This document shows, piece by piece, positions 46,943 to 56,800 of a stretch of 64,000 nucleotides of DNA; the first letter of the stretch is position 1, and each line of letters starts with the position of its first letter. This DNA is from Galerina marginata (Eukaryota > Basidiomycota > Agaricomycetes > Agaricales > Galerinaceae), in the NCBI GenBank assembly GCA_023014335.1, contig JAECYW010000001.1, forward strand, positions 868,001-932,000, written 5' to 3'. The position numbers and the translations under genes were made by a program. Below the pieces are notes generated by a model. The model searched no databases. It was not told the origin of the DNA and saw only the letters and a list, made by a program, of their open reading frames with translations.

Positions 46943-47793
46943 ATGGCTCTCGTCCCCGCCAAACCAGACTGCCCAGGATAGGAGCGATGTCTGCCTCCCA
47001 GAACACTGCTTTCACGCATTTGACGCTCTTTATTGCAGTCTGACCGGCGCGACCCCTGTATCCCCAAAGTTTCCCAATGAGAAATAGTGCGCAGTCATTT
47101 TGTCTCGAATCACTTCGGTCAGTGCTCACCCCGACTCACAGTCCATTGTTCGTCACTTGGAATCACAAGCAAAGGGGCGAGTGGCATCTGCGGGGATGCA
47201 TTGGCAACTTTGAGGCGATGCCCATACAGCAGGGTCTCGCAGACTACGCCCTTATCAGTGCGTTCAGAGATTCTCGATTTAGAAAGATAGACAAGAGCGA
47301 ATTAGAACGCTTGCAATGCTGGTATGATAGCCCACGCCTTTCGATGGTCACGAAATATATTTAAATTGGGTAACTAACTAACTCGCCCCTCTTCCACTGC
47401 AGCGTGTCGCTGCTCACAGAGTTTGAATACGGAGACACCTATCTGGACTGGACTGTCGGCGTTCACGGCATCCACATTACATTCCCCCATCCCAGTCTCA
47501 CGCAGAGCTCTCCGTCAGAGACGCCTTCGCCTCTTTCATCCTCTGGGAACCTCCCCCGTTTGACATCGAAGCAGACCTTCACCGCCACGTATCTTCCTGA
47601 CGTCATCCCAGAGCAAGGGTGGGACAAGATCGAGGCCATCGACAGCGCCATTCATAAGGCAGGGTGGAGGCGCCGGATAACCGAGGACCTGCGTCGCAGC
47701 ATCAAGTTGGAGAGGTACCAGAGCAGCATGAAGAGCGTCACTTGGGACGAGTACATCCAGTGGCGAAAGGCGAACGAGGGTCAACAACATTAA
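46943..47793 (+). CDS. AMMECR1-domain protein; one frame break near the start
   Basis: Reads MALVP then PEHCFHAFDALYCSLTGATPVSPKFPNEK-YPLFVTWNHKQRGEWHLRGCIGNFEAMPIQQGLADYALISAFRDSRFRKIDKSELERLQC-SVSLLTEFEYGDTYLDWTVGVHGI. Later come FTATYLPDVIPEQGWDKIEAIDSAIHKAGWRRRI and VTWDEYIQW. LRGCIGNF, SAFRDSRF and FTATYLPDVIPEQGWDK are the AMMECR1 family signatures. The family is conserved in all domains and its biochemical function is unknown. The ATG at 46943 fits if one base of the C4 run at 46954-46957 is surplus; an ATG at 46987 would instead need a missing base. Seven-bit summary of the doubt: the body of the gene is secure, the first 20 residues are not. Confidence 0.9.
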
Positions 47794-47965
47794 AGCTGGC
47801 TTTTTGTTGAACTGTGACACTTGAAGAACTTGAACTTGAAGATGGATTATGTATGTAACATCTTGGGCATCTTTATCCCTTGTACATTGTAGACAGATGG
47901 TTTGCCGGAAGACAGTGAAGCAATTGTATTACATCCCCCGTTGGCGAATGTATGACTGAATGATG

Positions 47966-50166
47966 TTAACCTAGTTTCGACTGGTTATCAGGGAACAGTG
48001 TCCGCTTGAGCCTTGCTAATCGTGATTCTAAATGCGGTTTGAATAATGCAATCCCGAATCTTTCGTCTAGGGCCGTCCAAGCCTTTCGCATAACATCAAG
48101 GTTGTCCGCACTGGTCCGGGCGAAAGCCGACATGATAATATTAAGGACCGGCTGAGTGAGAGTGGCCGTCTGTGGCAAGGAAAGGAAGCGCTCAAAAATT
48201 TCGAGCAGGTTCTTCAGCGTCCAGTCTGCCACGTCAGGATCGTGGTCAAAGCGAGGGGGAATACCGTGGCGGGCGAATCCAAGGAATAAGGCGCGATAGA
48301 TTGCAACAGACGGAGTGTAAGGCGCGGGCTTCAGGTCGCCAGCCTCTGACGAAAAAACTGGTGCACCAGGTTCCTCATTTTCGATGGTCAACATGTCGAT
48401 GAACACCTTGATCGAAGGCTCGAAGTGGCCATGGTACGCCATCGTCTGGATGACAGCCGTATATGTAATCGCGTCCGGAACGATGCCGTTGGGCACGAAT
48501 ATCGATTCCTCCTGCAGCGCTGTGACAATGTCGTGGATGTCATCCGGACCAAGATATTTCTCCGGGATTTTATTGTGTCGCAGCACGCGGTAGATCATGA
48601 GCACGATATCCAGCCTGTCGTTATTGCCATACGCCCAGATGCACGCGTTCAGTCCGTCGAGGCCGAGATCTAGGTCCTGTTGGCGCATCTTCTGGAGGGT
48701 CCGCCTCACGCCGCCGAGATCCTTTTTGACAGTGAAGTACCGCATCAACGATAACTGAGTAACCCTGTTGGGGCTTATACCAGCTTTGGACATCGCAAGA
48801 GACACGCTCTTGAGCGTCGCCGTGTCCATGGCGCGCGCCGCGATGGCCAGCAACGTCGTCATCGTGTACACGTCGGGCTCAAACGGCGACTGCTCCGGGA
48901 GCAGCAGCTCGCCGCCGTCCTCGTTGGGCATCCTAAACGACGACGACCCAGGCAGGCGGCCCGCCTTCATGCCCCGAAACACACCCAACGCCCGCTCGAC
49001 GTCGTCCTGCGTCGTCTTCCGGCGGCCAGACGCGACATGGTTGATGAGTGCGTTCCACTGCGCCTGCTTCAGTATCCCACCACAGTGTACGATGTACGTC
49101 AGAACCGACAATAAGCGGAGATACTGCAAGTGCGTCTTGGGCAGGTTGTGCGCCAGCAGCCGGCTGAAGCGGTGGAGGTGCGCGTAGGGGATGTGCTCCA
49201 TCCGCGAGTAAATGACTTGGTGGCTTGCGATGGTGTCGATGAGGTAGACGTACGAGTCCCAGGCCTTGTCTACTGAGGCGGTTGTGCCGAGAATGTCCAA
49301 GTGCTGGCGAAGGGCAGCGGGCAGCTCGCGAGAAGGAAGGCTTTCTTTTTCTCGTTCTAGCTCTAGGTCTCGTTCTCGTTCTCGTTCTATTTCCTGTTCT
49401 TGTTCTCGTTCCTGTTCCAGTTCTGCTTCTCCGGGTAAACTCTGGGCATGTCGAACGTTCTTCCTCTGCCTCGCCTCTTGTTTTGTCCTCCATGCCTCCA
49501 TGCCCTCGCGCTTCTTCTTCCAGTTCCCCTGACGGTACATAGCGTATTCGTATTTCTGATAGACAAGTTCGATGCCACGCTCGATACTCTTCAGAAAGTG
49601 CAGAGTTTTGTTGGAAATCTCTACTGGCTTGACGCTGTCGAGGGGCCATAGTTTTCTCGGCCACATATGGCGGAGCCTCCTCGATATCGCGTCTCTCGTG
49701 GCTTACTGTCGTGTTCTGGAGTTTTCCCTCCTTTATTGAAACTTCCTTTGGAGAAACTCCTTCGAGGTCCCCAGCTGTCTCGGTCTTCAACGCTCCAGAA
49801 AATGATCTGTCCTTCTTCGATACCCGCCGAAGAAACAGACAAAGCATTTAGAAAAACAGGTTCCTGTCCGACTTCCACAAGCTGGTCCTCCTGATGCTGC
49901 ATGACGCGAAATTTTTCTTGCGCCACTGGGTATTCGACCTCCCAAGGGTCCTGAGGCGGGGACTGCTGGCGGTAGGTATCTAGTGGGGTGGACGGGGACG
50001 AATGGGCCACCGCCGTCAGAGGAGAGTTCGCAGAGTTGCTGTTGCTCGCATTGCGCACGAGCGGTGCTGCCCACCTGCTCCTGGCCCCGTAGAGCCGACG
50101 ACATGATTGGACTGCAAGGATAGTGGGTCGGGGAAGACTGAGGCCCAGCGAGGACGCTCTCAGCAT
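47966..50166 (-). CDS. Pentatricopeptide-repeat-like mitochondrial protein; two frame breaks
   Basis: N-terminus MLRASSLGLSLPRPTILAVQSCRRLYGARSRW is basic, Ser/Arg-rich and free of acids, a good mitochondrial presequence. After a linker (WEVEYPVAQEKFRV) come a strongly charged Glu/Arg low-complexity run (EREQEQEIERERERDLELEREKE at roughly 49350-49420) and a helical-repeat region. PPR-type pairs there include ERALGVFRGMKAGR, DVYTMTTLLAIAARAMDTATLKSVSLAMSKAGISPNRVTQLSLMRYF, DGLNACIWAYGNNDRLDIVLMIYRVL and DAITYTAVIQTMAYHGHFEPSIKVFIDML. Such proteins bind organellar RNA. Single surplus bases in G3 (C3 on +, 49823-49825) and A4 (T4 on +, 49652-49655) shift the frame in the N-terminal third. No introns are needed otherwise. 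Confidence 0.75.
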
Positions 50167-50577
50167 CAAAAACACAAGCAGTCATCCTATGCATATTCAA
50201 AGAATAGCGAAATTTTTAGTGTATGCAACAACTGACGGCTATCCTGAGGACTTACTGCAATCTGCAGCACACCAACCACGAATGGGACGTCTAAAGACGC
50301 GCAAAAGCCAACGAAAAGCAGCGTCCTCGACGTTTACAGAACTGGCGCGGCACAACCAGCAAACTTTTTATTTGGACGCATTGAGATTCAATTTCTCACG
50401 CACTTGAGCCAATGGAATTGCTGCTCAATAAAATTCTGCTCAGAATTCACACAAGTTACAGTGTTTCCAAATCATAGGCATGCTGTATTTCATACGGGAA
50501 TTGCATGAGGGCGTGGTGTGGTGGGGCATGTAACGAGAATACAACAAAAAACGACGAGTAGGTAGTAAAAACGACAA
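50167..50577. other. Spacer between uL3 3' end and the PPR-like gene
   Basis: 411 bp holding the upstream region of the PPR-like gene and the 3' end of uL3. Nothing else recognised. Confidence 0.5.
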
Positions 50578-52094
50578 TCAAGCGCGGGCCTTGAGCGTTC
50601 CCAAGAACGCAGCCTTTTCTTCGAATGTTTGGAAGGAACCGTGCTGAGGGACATACAATGAGCAAAAATTTGAGAGCAGAAAAACAATAAAAGGAAACAT
50701 ACACCGAATTTCGACGAGGTATCGATGAATTTGAGCTGAACGGCTTCCAAGTCGCGACGAGATGTGTGGGTCATCAGCGACTTGCGCAGAGTGATGACAC
50801 GCTTCTTGGTTCCGGGCACAGATCCTTTCAGGATGAGGAAGTCGTTCTTGACGATACCGTAGTGAGGGAAGCCACCCATGGGTGTGATGGTCTTCTTGGT
50901 GATATCAGACTCTGTCGAGGCATTACCATCGTCAACACCTGAACCAATGCGGTAGATCTTCTTGTTGAGCTCGGTACGGTGGTGGTAACCGTCTAACGAA
51001 GAAGAGAAGTAAGGCAAAAGGTCAAGGTAAAAGGATCTGAAAACGTACTTTGACCGGCACGGCCAACGGAGAACATAACCTTGGAAGGATGCCAAGCTCC
51101 GATACAACCGACCTTGCGGAGACCTTTGTGCGTCTTGCGAGGCAGCTTCTTGGTACCCCAACGGTGAGTAACGCCCTCGAATCCATGACCCTTCGTCACG
51201 GCAATAACATCGATGTTCTCGTCCTGCTCAAATACCGACGAAACCTCCACAGGCTTCTCGAACAGACCCTGGGCAAACTCGACCTTGTCTGCAACGGAAC
51301 CACCGTTGAGCTGGATCTCCATGAGGTGGGCCCTCTTTTGCTGCAGGCCGGTCTTTCTGATCTGAGTATGGGCGAGGACACGGACGACGGTGCAATACTT
51401 GCGGATACGCTCGAGCTCGCGGGCGACGCTCTTACCGCTGTCCTCGGCGTGCTTCTTAGCGTAGCGGGTGAAGGCCTTCTTCTTCGAGCGATACCAGTTT
51501 TTGTAGAAGCGGCGCTTGACCTCATCTGAAAGATGCGAGGCCCAAACGGTGGTGAGTGTGCGCAGGCCACGGGGAGTTTCGACGTAACCAACAACACCGA
51601 CGACGATCATGGGGGGTGTCTCAATGATGGTGACTGCCTCCACGACTTCACGCTTGTGCATCTCTGGATGCAGTCTTCAGGATCACGATGCTCTATTTTA
51701 GAGGTGGAATACGCACTGGAACCAGGTCGCTCAAGGTCACGGACGACGTGGGTCATACCTGCCTTGTATCCCATAATGGCAGTAAGATGAACGGGCTTCT
51801 TGGGGTCATCCTAAAATCACAAAAAAATTCAAAACATCGCACAATCTTCAACCAAGGTGGGACATACCTTAGGGAAGGACTTGACCTTTCCACGGTGACG
51901 AGCAGCACGCTTTCTTGGGAGGAAACCCAACGAACCGTGACGGGGAGCTTCGAACTGTAAACATAACCACACCAGTCAATATCCCCTCCTCGCCGTCTCT
52001 AAAAAGCGACAGCAACACACCTTACGGTGACTAGGATAGACAGACACAATGAGCACGATGATATGGACGACGTGGACGGCAGTGCTCACCTCAT
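50578..52094 (-). CDS. RPL3: Large-subunit ribosomal protein uL3
   Basis: Reads [107 protein letters not shown]. Further on come [107 protein letters not shown] and [16 protein letters not shown]...LKARA. It is complete and undamaged. The 5' structure is remarkable: the first coding exon is only ATGAG (52094-52090), followed by a 10-nt exon (52021-52030, TCACCGTAAG) between two introns, which together encode MSHRK. uL3 contacts the peptidyl-transferase centre; its long extension is present (around the W of [15 protein letters not shown]). Divergent from the coiled-coil gene. Confidence 0.97.
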
Positions 52095-52360
52095 CTTGCG
52101 GAATCTTGAGGAGGACGGGGATGTTGGTGAGCGTCCCTAAATTTCGACCTCACAGCCGCAATCTCGGCAACTCCCGGGGAGGTGGCTGTCGGTACTGTAT
52201 AGCTGTACCCACGCCCTCTAAATAGCAATCTGACTTCCCAATGCGGATTTACGTGAAACTAGACAGACGGTCCAAGCGCCAGCAGAATGCGCCGATAATG
52301 GGATCTCTGTGTTTTATTTCCTCTGCCGACCCGCAAGAGTGATTCCCGTCGTTGTAATTC

Positions 52361-52984
52361 GTGACACGTATGCCCCCGGCCAGAAGCGTGACGAGGCGCG
52401 ACCGTGCATCTTTCTCTCCTTCCACTGCGCACTTCATAATGACCGAAGTGCATAAATCTGCTTCAGACGCCGTGGATGTTGAAGGTACCATCTCAACGTT
52501 CTTCTGCGAAGGAGCCCCTGACGGAACCATAGATAACCCGGCTGATGTCTTAACCCTGTCCGACCCTGTCGAAGTGACCGAGTCCGAAGAAATCAAAGAA
52601 AGACCCTCTCTTGCTCGTGACGAAACTCCCTCTGCATTTGTTGAGACGACCTTTGCCGAGGACCTCGAAGAACAAATCTCGACAGCCTCCTGCCCAACTC
52701 ATGAGGAGGAACATCTCCCACACGACGACCCCGACCTCATGGATGAAAATGCCGAGCTAATGGTCACCTTCCGCATACGGATTGCCGAGCTGGAAACTAG
52801 ATTGGAGGGACTGAAAGCAGACGATGCGAGACGTGCGGAGGAGATCGAGCAGATCAGAATCAGCAACGACACCCGATTTCTCGCGCTGGAGAACAAAGTC
52901 GCCGAGATTCAGTCAAGAGTCCTGCTCCTTCAAGCTAGCCTGGTTAGCTCGGGTACCGTCATTCAGAGCCGGAAGAGAGCGTAG
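52361..52984 (+). CDS. Small acidic coiled-coil protein, unknown function
   Basis: Single exon, up to 207 residues (an internal ATG at MTEVHKSASDAV is an alternative start about 25 codons in). The first 120 residues are acidic and Ser/Thr/Glu-rich (ESEEIKERPSLARDE, EEEHLPHDDPDLMDENAEL). Residues about 130-195 form a heptad-like coiled coil: MVTFRIRIAELETRLEGLKADDARRAEEIEQIRISNDTRFLALENKVAEIQSRVLLLQ. It ends QSRKRA. No catalytic motif, signal or membrane segment. The gene starts 266 bp from the uL3 start on the other strand and could share its promoter. I do not recognise a family. Confidence 0.6.
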   Translation: MTRMPPARSVTRRDRASFSPSTAHFIMTEVHKSASDAVDVEGTISTFFCEGAPDGTIDNPADVLTLSDPVEVTESEEIKERPSLARDETPSAFVETTFAEDLEEQISTASCPTHEEEHLPHDDPDLMDENAELMVTFRIRIAELETRLEGLKADDARRAEEIEQIRISNDTRFLALENKVAEIQSRVLLLQASLVSSGTVIQSRKRA

Positions 52985-53334
52985 AGGCGTCATCGCCGAT
53001 CAGTCAAGTGCCCAAGAGACCGCCTTCAGATTCAAGTGTGTCTTTCGCAAGTCAGTTGTACCAAAGTTAAACCGATCGCCTGAGGGAGGCGAAATGTATA
53101 TCATTCTTGTCCTGCAGTTCTGTAGACCCCTGTTCTCAACGACTTGTCTCTAGATTTTGCAATTTGCGAATGTAAATAACTGTCTCACTGGCTCCTTGTC
53201 GTTTTTCTACATCAAATATTCTGCTCAGCGCTCTGGCTTTACACATATTTCCAATGTCATTCTGCCGGAGTATTCCCTGGGAAAACAGACGGATGTCTCG
53301 TGTTGCTCATGACCAGGACATGGACAGAAATCAA
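52985..53334. other. Spacer before the retrotransposon
   Basis: 350 bp of 3' flank of the coiled-coil gene up to the 5' LTR. No gene recognised. The last bases (TCAA) recur next to the 3' LTR. Confidence 0.6.
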
Positions 53335-53489
53335 TGTTAGAGTTCTACCTACTCTCCTTACGTAATCCAGTCGCGTACCCTATTTAGTCTGTATACGCGC
53401 CTCTCTTGTACCTTAACTTCTACCTGGTTAATCCACCCGTATCTTCTCCTCATCCGATTCCCCTCGTCCCCTCGGGTCATCTCCTAACA
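53335..53489 (+). repeat. 5' LTR
   Basis: 155 bp, TG...CA ends with inverted TGTTAG/CTAACA termini. A TATA-like TATTTAG at 53381-53387 lies about 33 bp before AACTTCTACCT (53415-53425), where transcription would be expected to begin. Confidence 0.95.
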
Positions 53490-53491
53490 TT

Positions 53492-53502
53492 AGGTAGAAG
53501 TT
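53492..53502 (+). other. Candidate self-priming primer-binding site
   Basis: AGGTAGAAGTT, two bases inside the 5' LTR boundary, is the exact reverse complement of AACTTCTACCT at 53415-53425 in the LTR. No match to a usual tRNA 3' end (such as TGGTA...) is seen at this spot. In Tf1 the mRNA 5' end folds back on such a site to prime minus-strand DNA. Confidence 0.6.
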
Positions 53503-53859
53503 TTTCTATCCTAACCGATTCCCTTAAAGTTCTCCTCCCCCTTCAACACCCTCAACCGCCCTTCTACGTTTTCCCTCAATCCGTGAACCCCGCCATTCCT
53601 CGCTATCACCCCCAATCGCCCCGCGCCGCCCTGAACGCCTTGGCAAAAGGTCCCACCACCAACCGCTGTTGTTACTTCTCCCCCCGCGACCACGGCGTAA
53701 TTGTGTTACACACGACTCGCCCCTTCACGAACTTTCGCCGTCGACGTGTCTTCTCGTACTCAGTCTACGTTGACGACGTGACCTTTTTCTCTTAGGCGTG
53801 CTCTCGCAGTTTACTGCGATCTTATTCACCTGGCTTTCACACGCGTATGCTCTGTCAAC

Positions 53860-56800
53860 ATGCCTGATCCTCCCTCTGTTACTGGCTCTCAGTCGCGGAA
53901 AACTCGCTACTCGTCTCCCGCTATCGATCAGTCCTCTTTAGAGCGAATCCTCGCAACTCAACAAACTATAATGTTGAACTCCTTCCAGATGATCATGGAC
54001 CACCTTGTCTCCTTGCAATCTTGCATCCCAGCCCCTACCACTGTTTCAGGCCAGAAGATGCGAATGAACGACCCAGACGTATTCGACGGCTCGCCTGAAA
54101 ACACGGATAGCTTCCTGAACTCTTGCCTTAACATCTTTGTGGCTCAACCCTCAGTCTATTGTTCTGACGAATCGAAGATCCGTTTTGCGCTTTCGTTCTT
54201 TAAATTTGGTTCCATCAACTGGCGTGATGCAGTGATTCGTGACATGAATGACCCGCTCTATACAATGCCCTCCTGGTCAGAGTTCGAGGATTCAGTACGT
54301 GACTCATTTGGCAACCCACATCGTGTCGAGAATGCGCAACGGGAGCTTCACCAAATTATCCAAGGAGATAGAACAGCGGAAGAATTCTTTGTCGCTTTCG
54401 AAGATCTCAAACACGTCGCTGGTTTCTGTGACATGAGCATCATCTTCCAGTTGAAGCGAGCTTTGCGAACAAGTGTCCGTGATGAACTCCTCCGACGCCA
54501 TCCCACGCCTACGACCTACCGCGGTTGGAAAGAAGCTATCCTCCAAGTCGACCAGGATCTCCGAGAGACTACTGCTGCAAATGCTTTTTATGCGCCGCAA
54601 CTTCAAACTGCAGAATACCCTTTCCGCCCGCTTACGAACATTGTTTTTTGTAAACTCGGACGAGCGAAGGATACGTCCTCGTCGAAGTCGAACAATCCTG
54701 CCTCCATGATCGAAGTTGAAGACGCCGAAGCACATCTTCAACGCACCCTCAATCCTTCCGTGAATAACGAACTTTGTACACATATCGACTGCGAACCCCT
54801 GGACCCGCGATTAACTCCACCAGAAACCGTCTCGAAAACGCCGAAAGAATCAACCGAGGAATACATCCTCAATAAATGCCGAAAGTTGTACCCGAATACC
54901 AACCTCATCACTCGCGTGCTCGTTCAATGGGTCAACCACGGTCGCAAGAGCGAAGTTGATAACTCACTCATCAACTCACTACTTTTTCTCGACCAGCACC
55001 TGGCCCTCGCAATCTTAACTCAACTCCGCCTCCCTCGCGCTCAACTTGAGAACTACCGCCCAGAAACGATTGGTAAATTGGACAACAGTCATTCCGTTGT
55101 CATTCCGCTGTCCATGACACCCACAGCCTCGGAGAATGCCCAACCGATCCGCGAAGATGCCCTACTAGACTGTGGTGCCTCAGGTTGGGGCTATGTGCAT
55201 CACGACTTTGTCGCAGAGCACAACCTGCCAACACAACCTCTCGCCCACCCGGTCGGTGTCTACAATGCGGATGGTACCCGCAATACATCTGGTTCCATCA
55301 CACACTCGGCTTCAATGCAGGTAATGATTGACGGTCATGTCGAAACGGTCACCTTCTCTATCACCAACACGGGATCTTCAAAGATAATCCTCGGACTGGC
55401 TTGGCTGAGGCACCACAACCCACTCGTCAATTGGAAAACTGGCCGCTTGTTTTTCGTCGATTGCCCTTCTTCCTGCGGCTCTCACGATCTAACTGACCCG
55501 CCACCAATACGCCGCGTGTCCACGGACTCCTGGTCTTCGAGCAACACATCTCCTTCGTGTGTCTCCGCAGAGTCCTGGTCATTAGCGAATCCATCGCGCT
55601 CATCAGCTGACCTTGGACCTGATGTCGAACACGTCCGTGCCATCGATGAGTTCACACCTCCTACAGATGAGTCAACCAGCATCGAAGATGACTGGACTGC
55701 GTTTCTAGCCTCTGAGCTGTCGAGCGACGATGATGCCCTCCTCTGCGTCGACTTGCAAGAATACGACGAACCAAGTTCCTGCGAAAATCTCGACCCCAAT
55801 ATCTCTGCGTTCCTGCGGCAGCAACGTGAATCAGCAAGCCTGCCAGACAAGTATGTGAAAGAATTCGCTCCGGTCTTTTCCAAGTCCGACTTTGATCACC
55901 TCCCACCTCGTCGGACCTGGGACCACGCGATTGAGCTCAAACCCGACGCTAAACCGATTTCAAGCAAAATCTACCCCTTGTCGAAGTCGGAACAGGTTGA
56001 ACTCGATGCCTTCCTCGACGAGCACCTTAAGTCGGGACGCATCCGACCGTCAAAGTCGTCAATTGCGTCACCATTCTTCTTTGTTAAAAAGAAGGATGGT
56101 TCACTTAGACCTGTCCAGGACTATCGCCGCCTCAACGAAATGACAATCAAGAATCGATACCCACTACCCCTCGTCTCAGAGCTCATTGACAAACTGAAAG
56201 GAGCGCGATTCTTTACAAAACTCGATATCCGTTGGGGTTACAACAATATCCGCATGAAAGAAGGCGACGAGCACAAGGCTGCCTTCATCACAAACCGGGG
56301 ACTCTTCGAGCCGTTGGTCATGTTCTTTGGCCTCACGAACTCTCCGGCCACATTCCAGAACATGATGAATGATCTCTTCAGAGACCTCATCTCTGCAGGG
56401 CACGTCATCATCTACATGGACGACATTCTCATCTTCACTGATGATATATCAACGCACCGCATCATCACCCGTCAGGTCCTCGATATCCTCGGCGCAAACA
56501 AACTTTTTCTCAAGCCCGAAAAGTGTGTCTTCGAAGCTGAGGAAGTTGAATATCTCGGTGTTATTGTCTCGCATGGCAAACTGCGCATGGACCCCAAGAA
56601 GGTTGAAGCAATGGCCGACTGGCCGACCCCACGTAACAAGAAGGATGTTCAACAATTCCTCGGTTTCGTGAATTTCTACCGCCGTTTTGTCCGCAACTTT
56701 GCAAAAATCGCGACACCCCTCAACAGGCTCTGTGGCTCGGTTCCCTGGTCATGGACTGCTACTGAGAACGACGCCTTTGTGGCCCTTCGCAAAGCTGGTG

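Noticed and set aside
53406..53795. Open frame from the LTR into the element leader
   Set aside because: Low-complexity Pro/Ser/Phe composition overlapping LTR and leader; not related to gag and followed by the true start at 53860.
54304..54783. 159-residue frame on the minus strand inside the retrotransposon
   Set aside because: Antisense shadow of the gag region. No family motif and no reason to expect expression.
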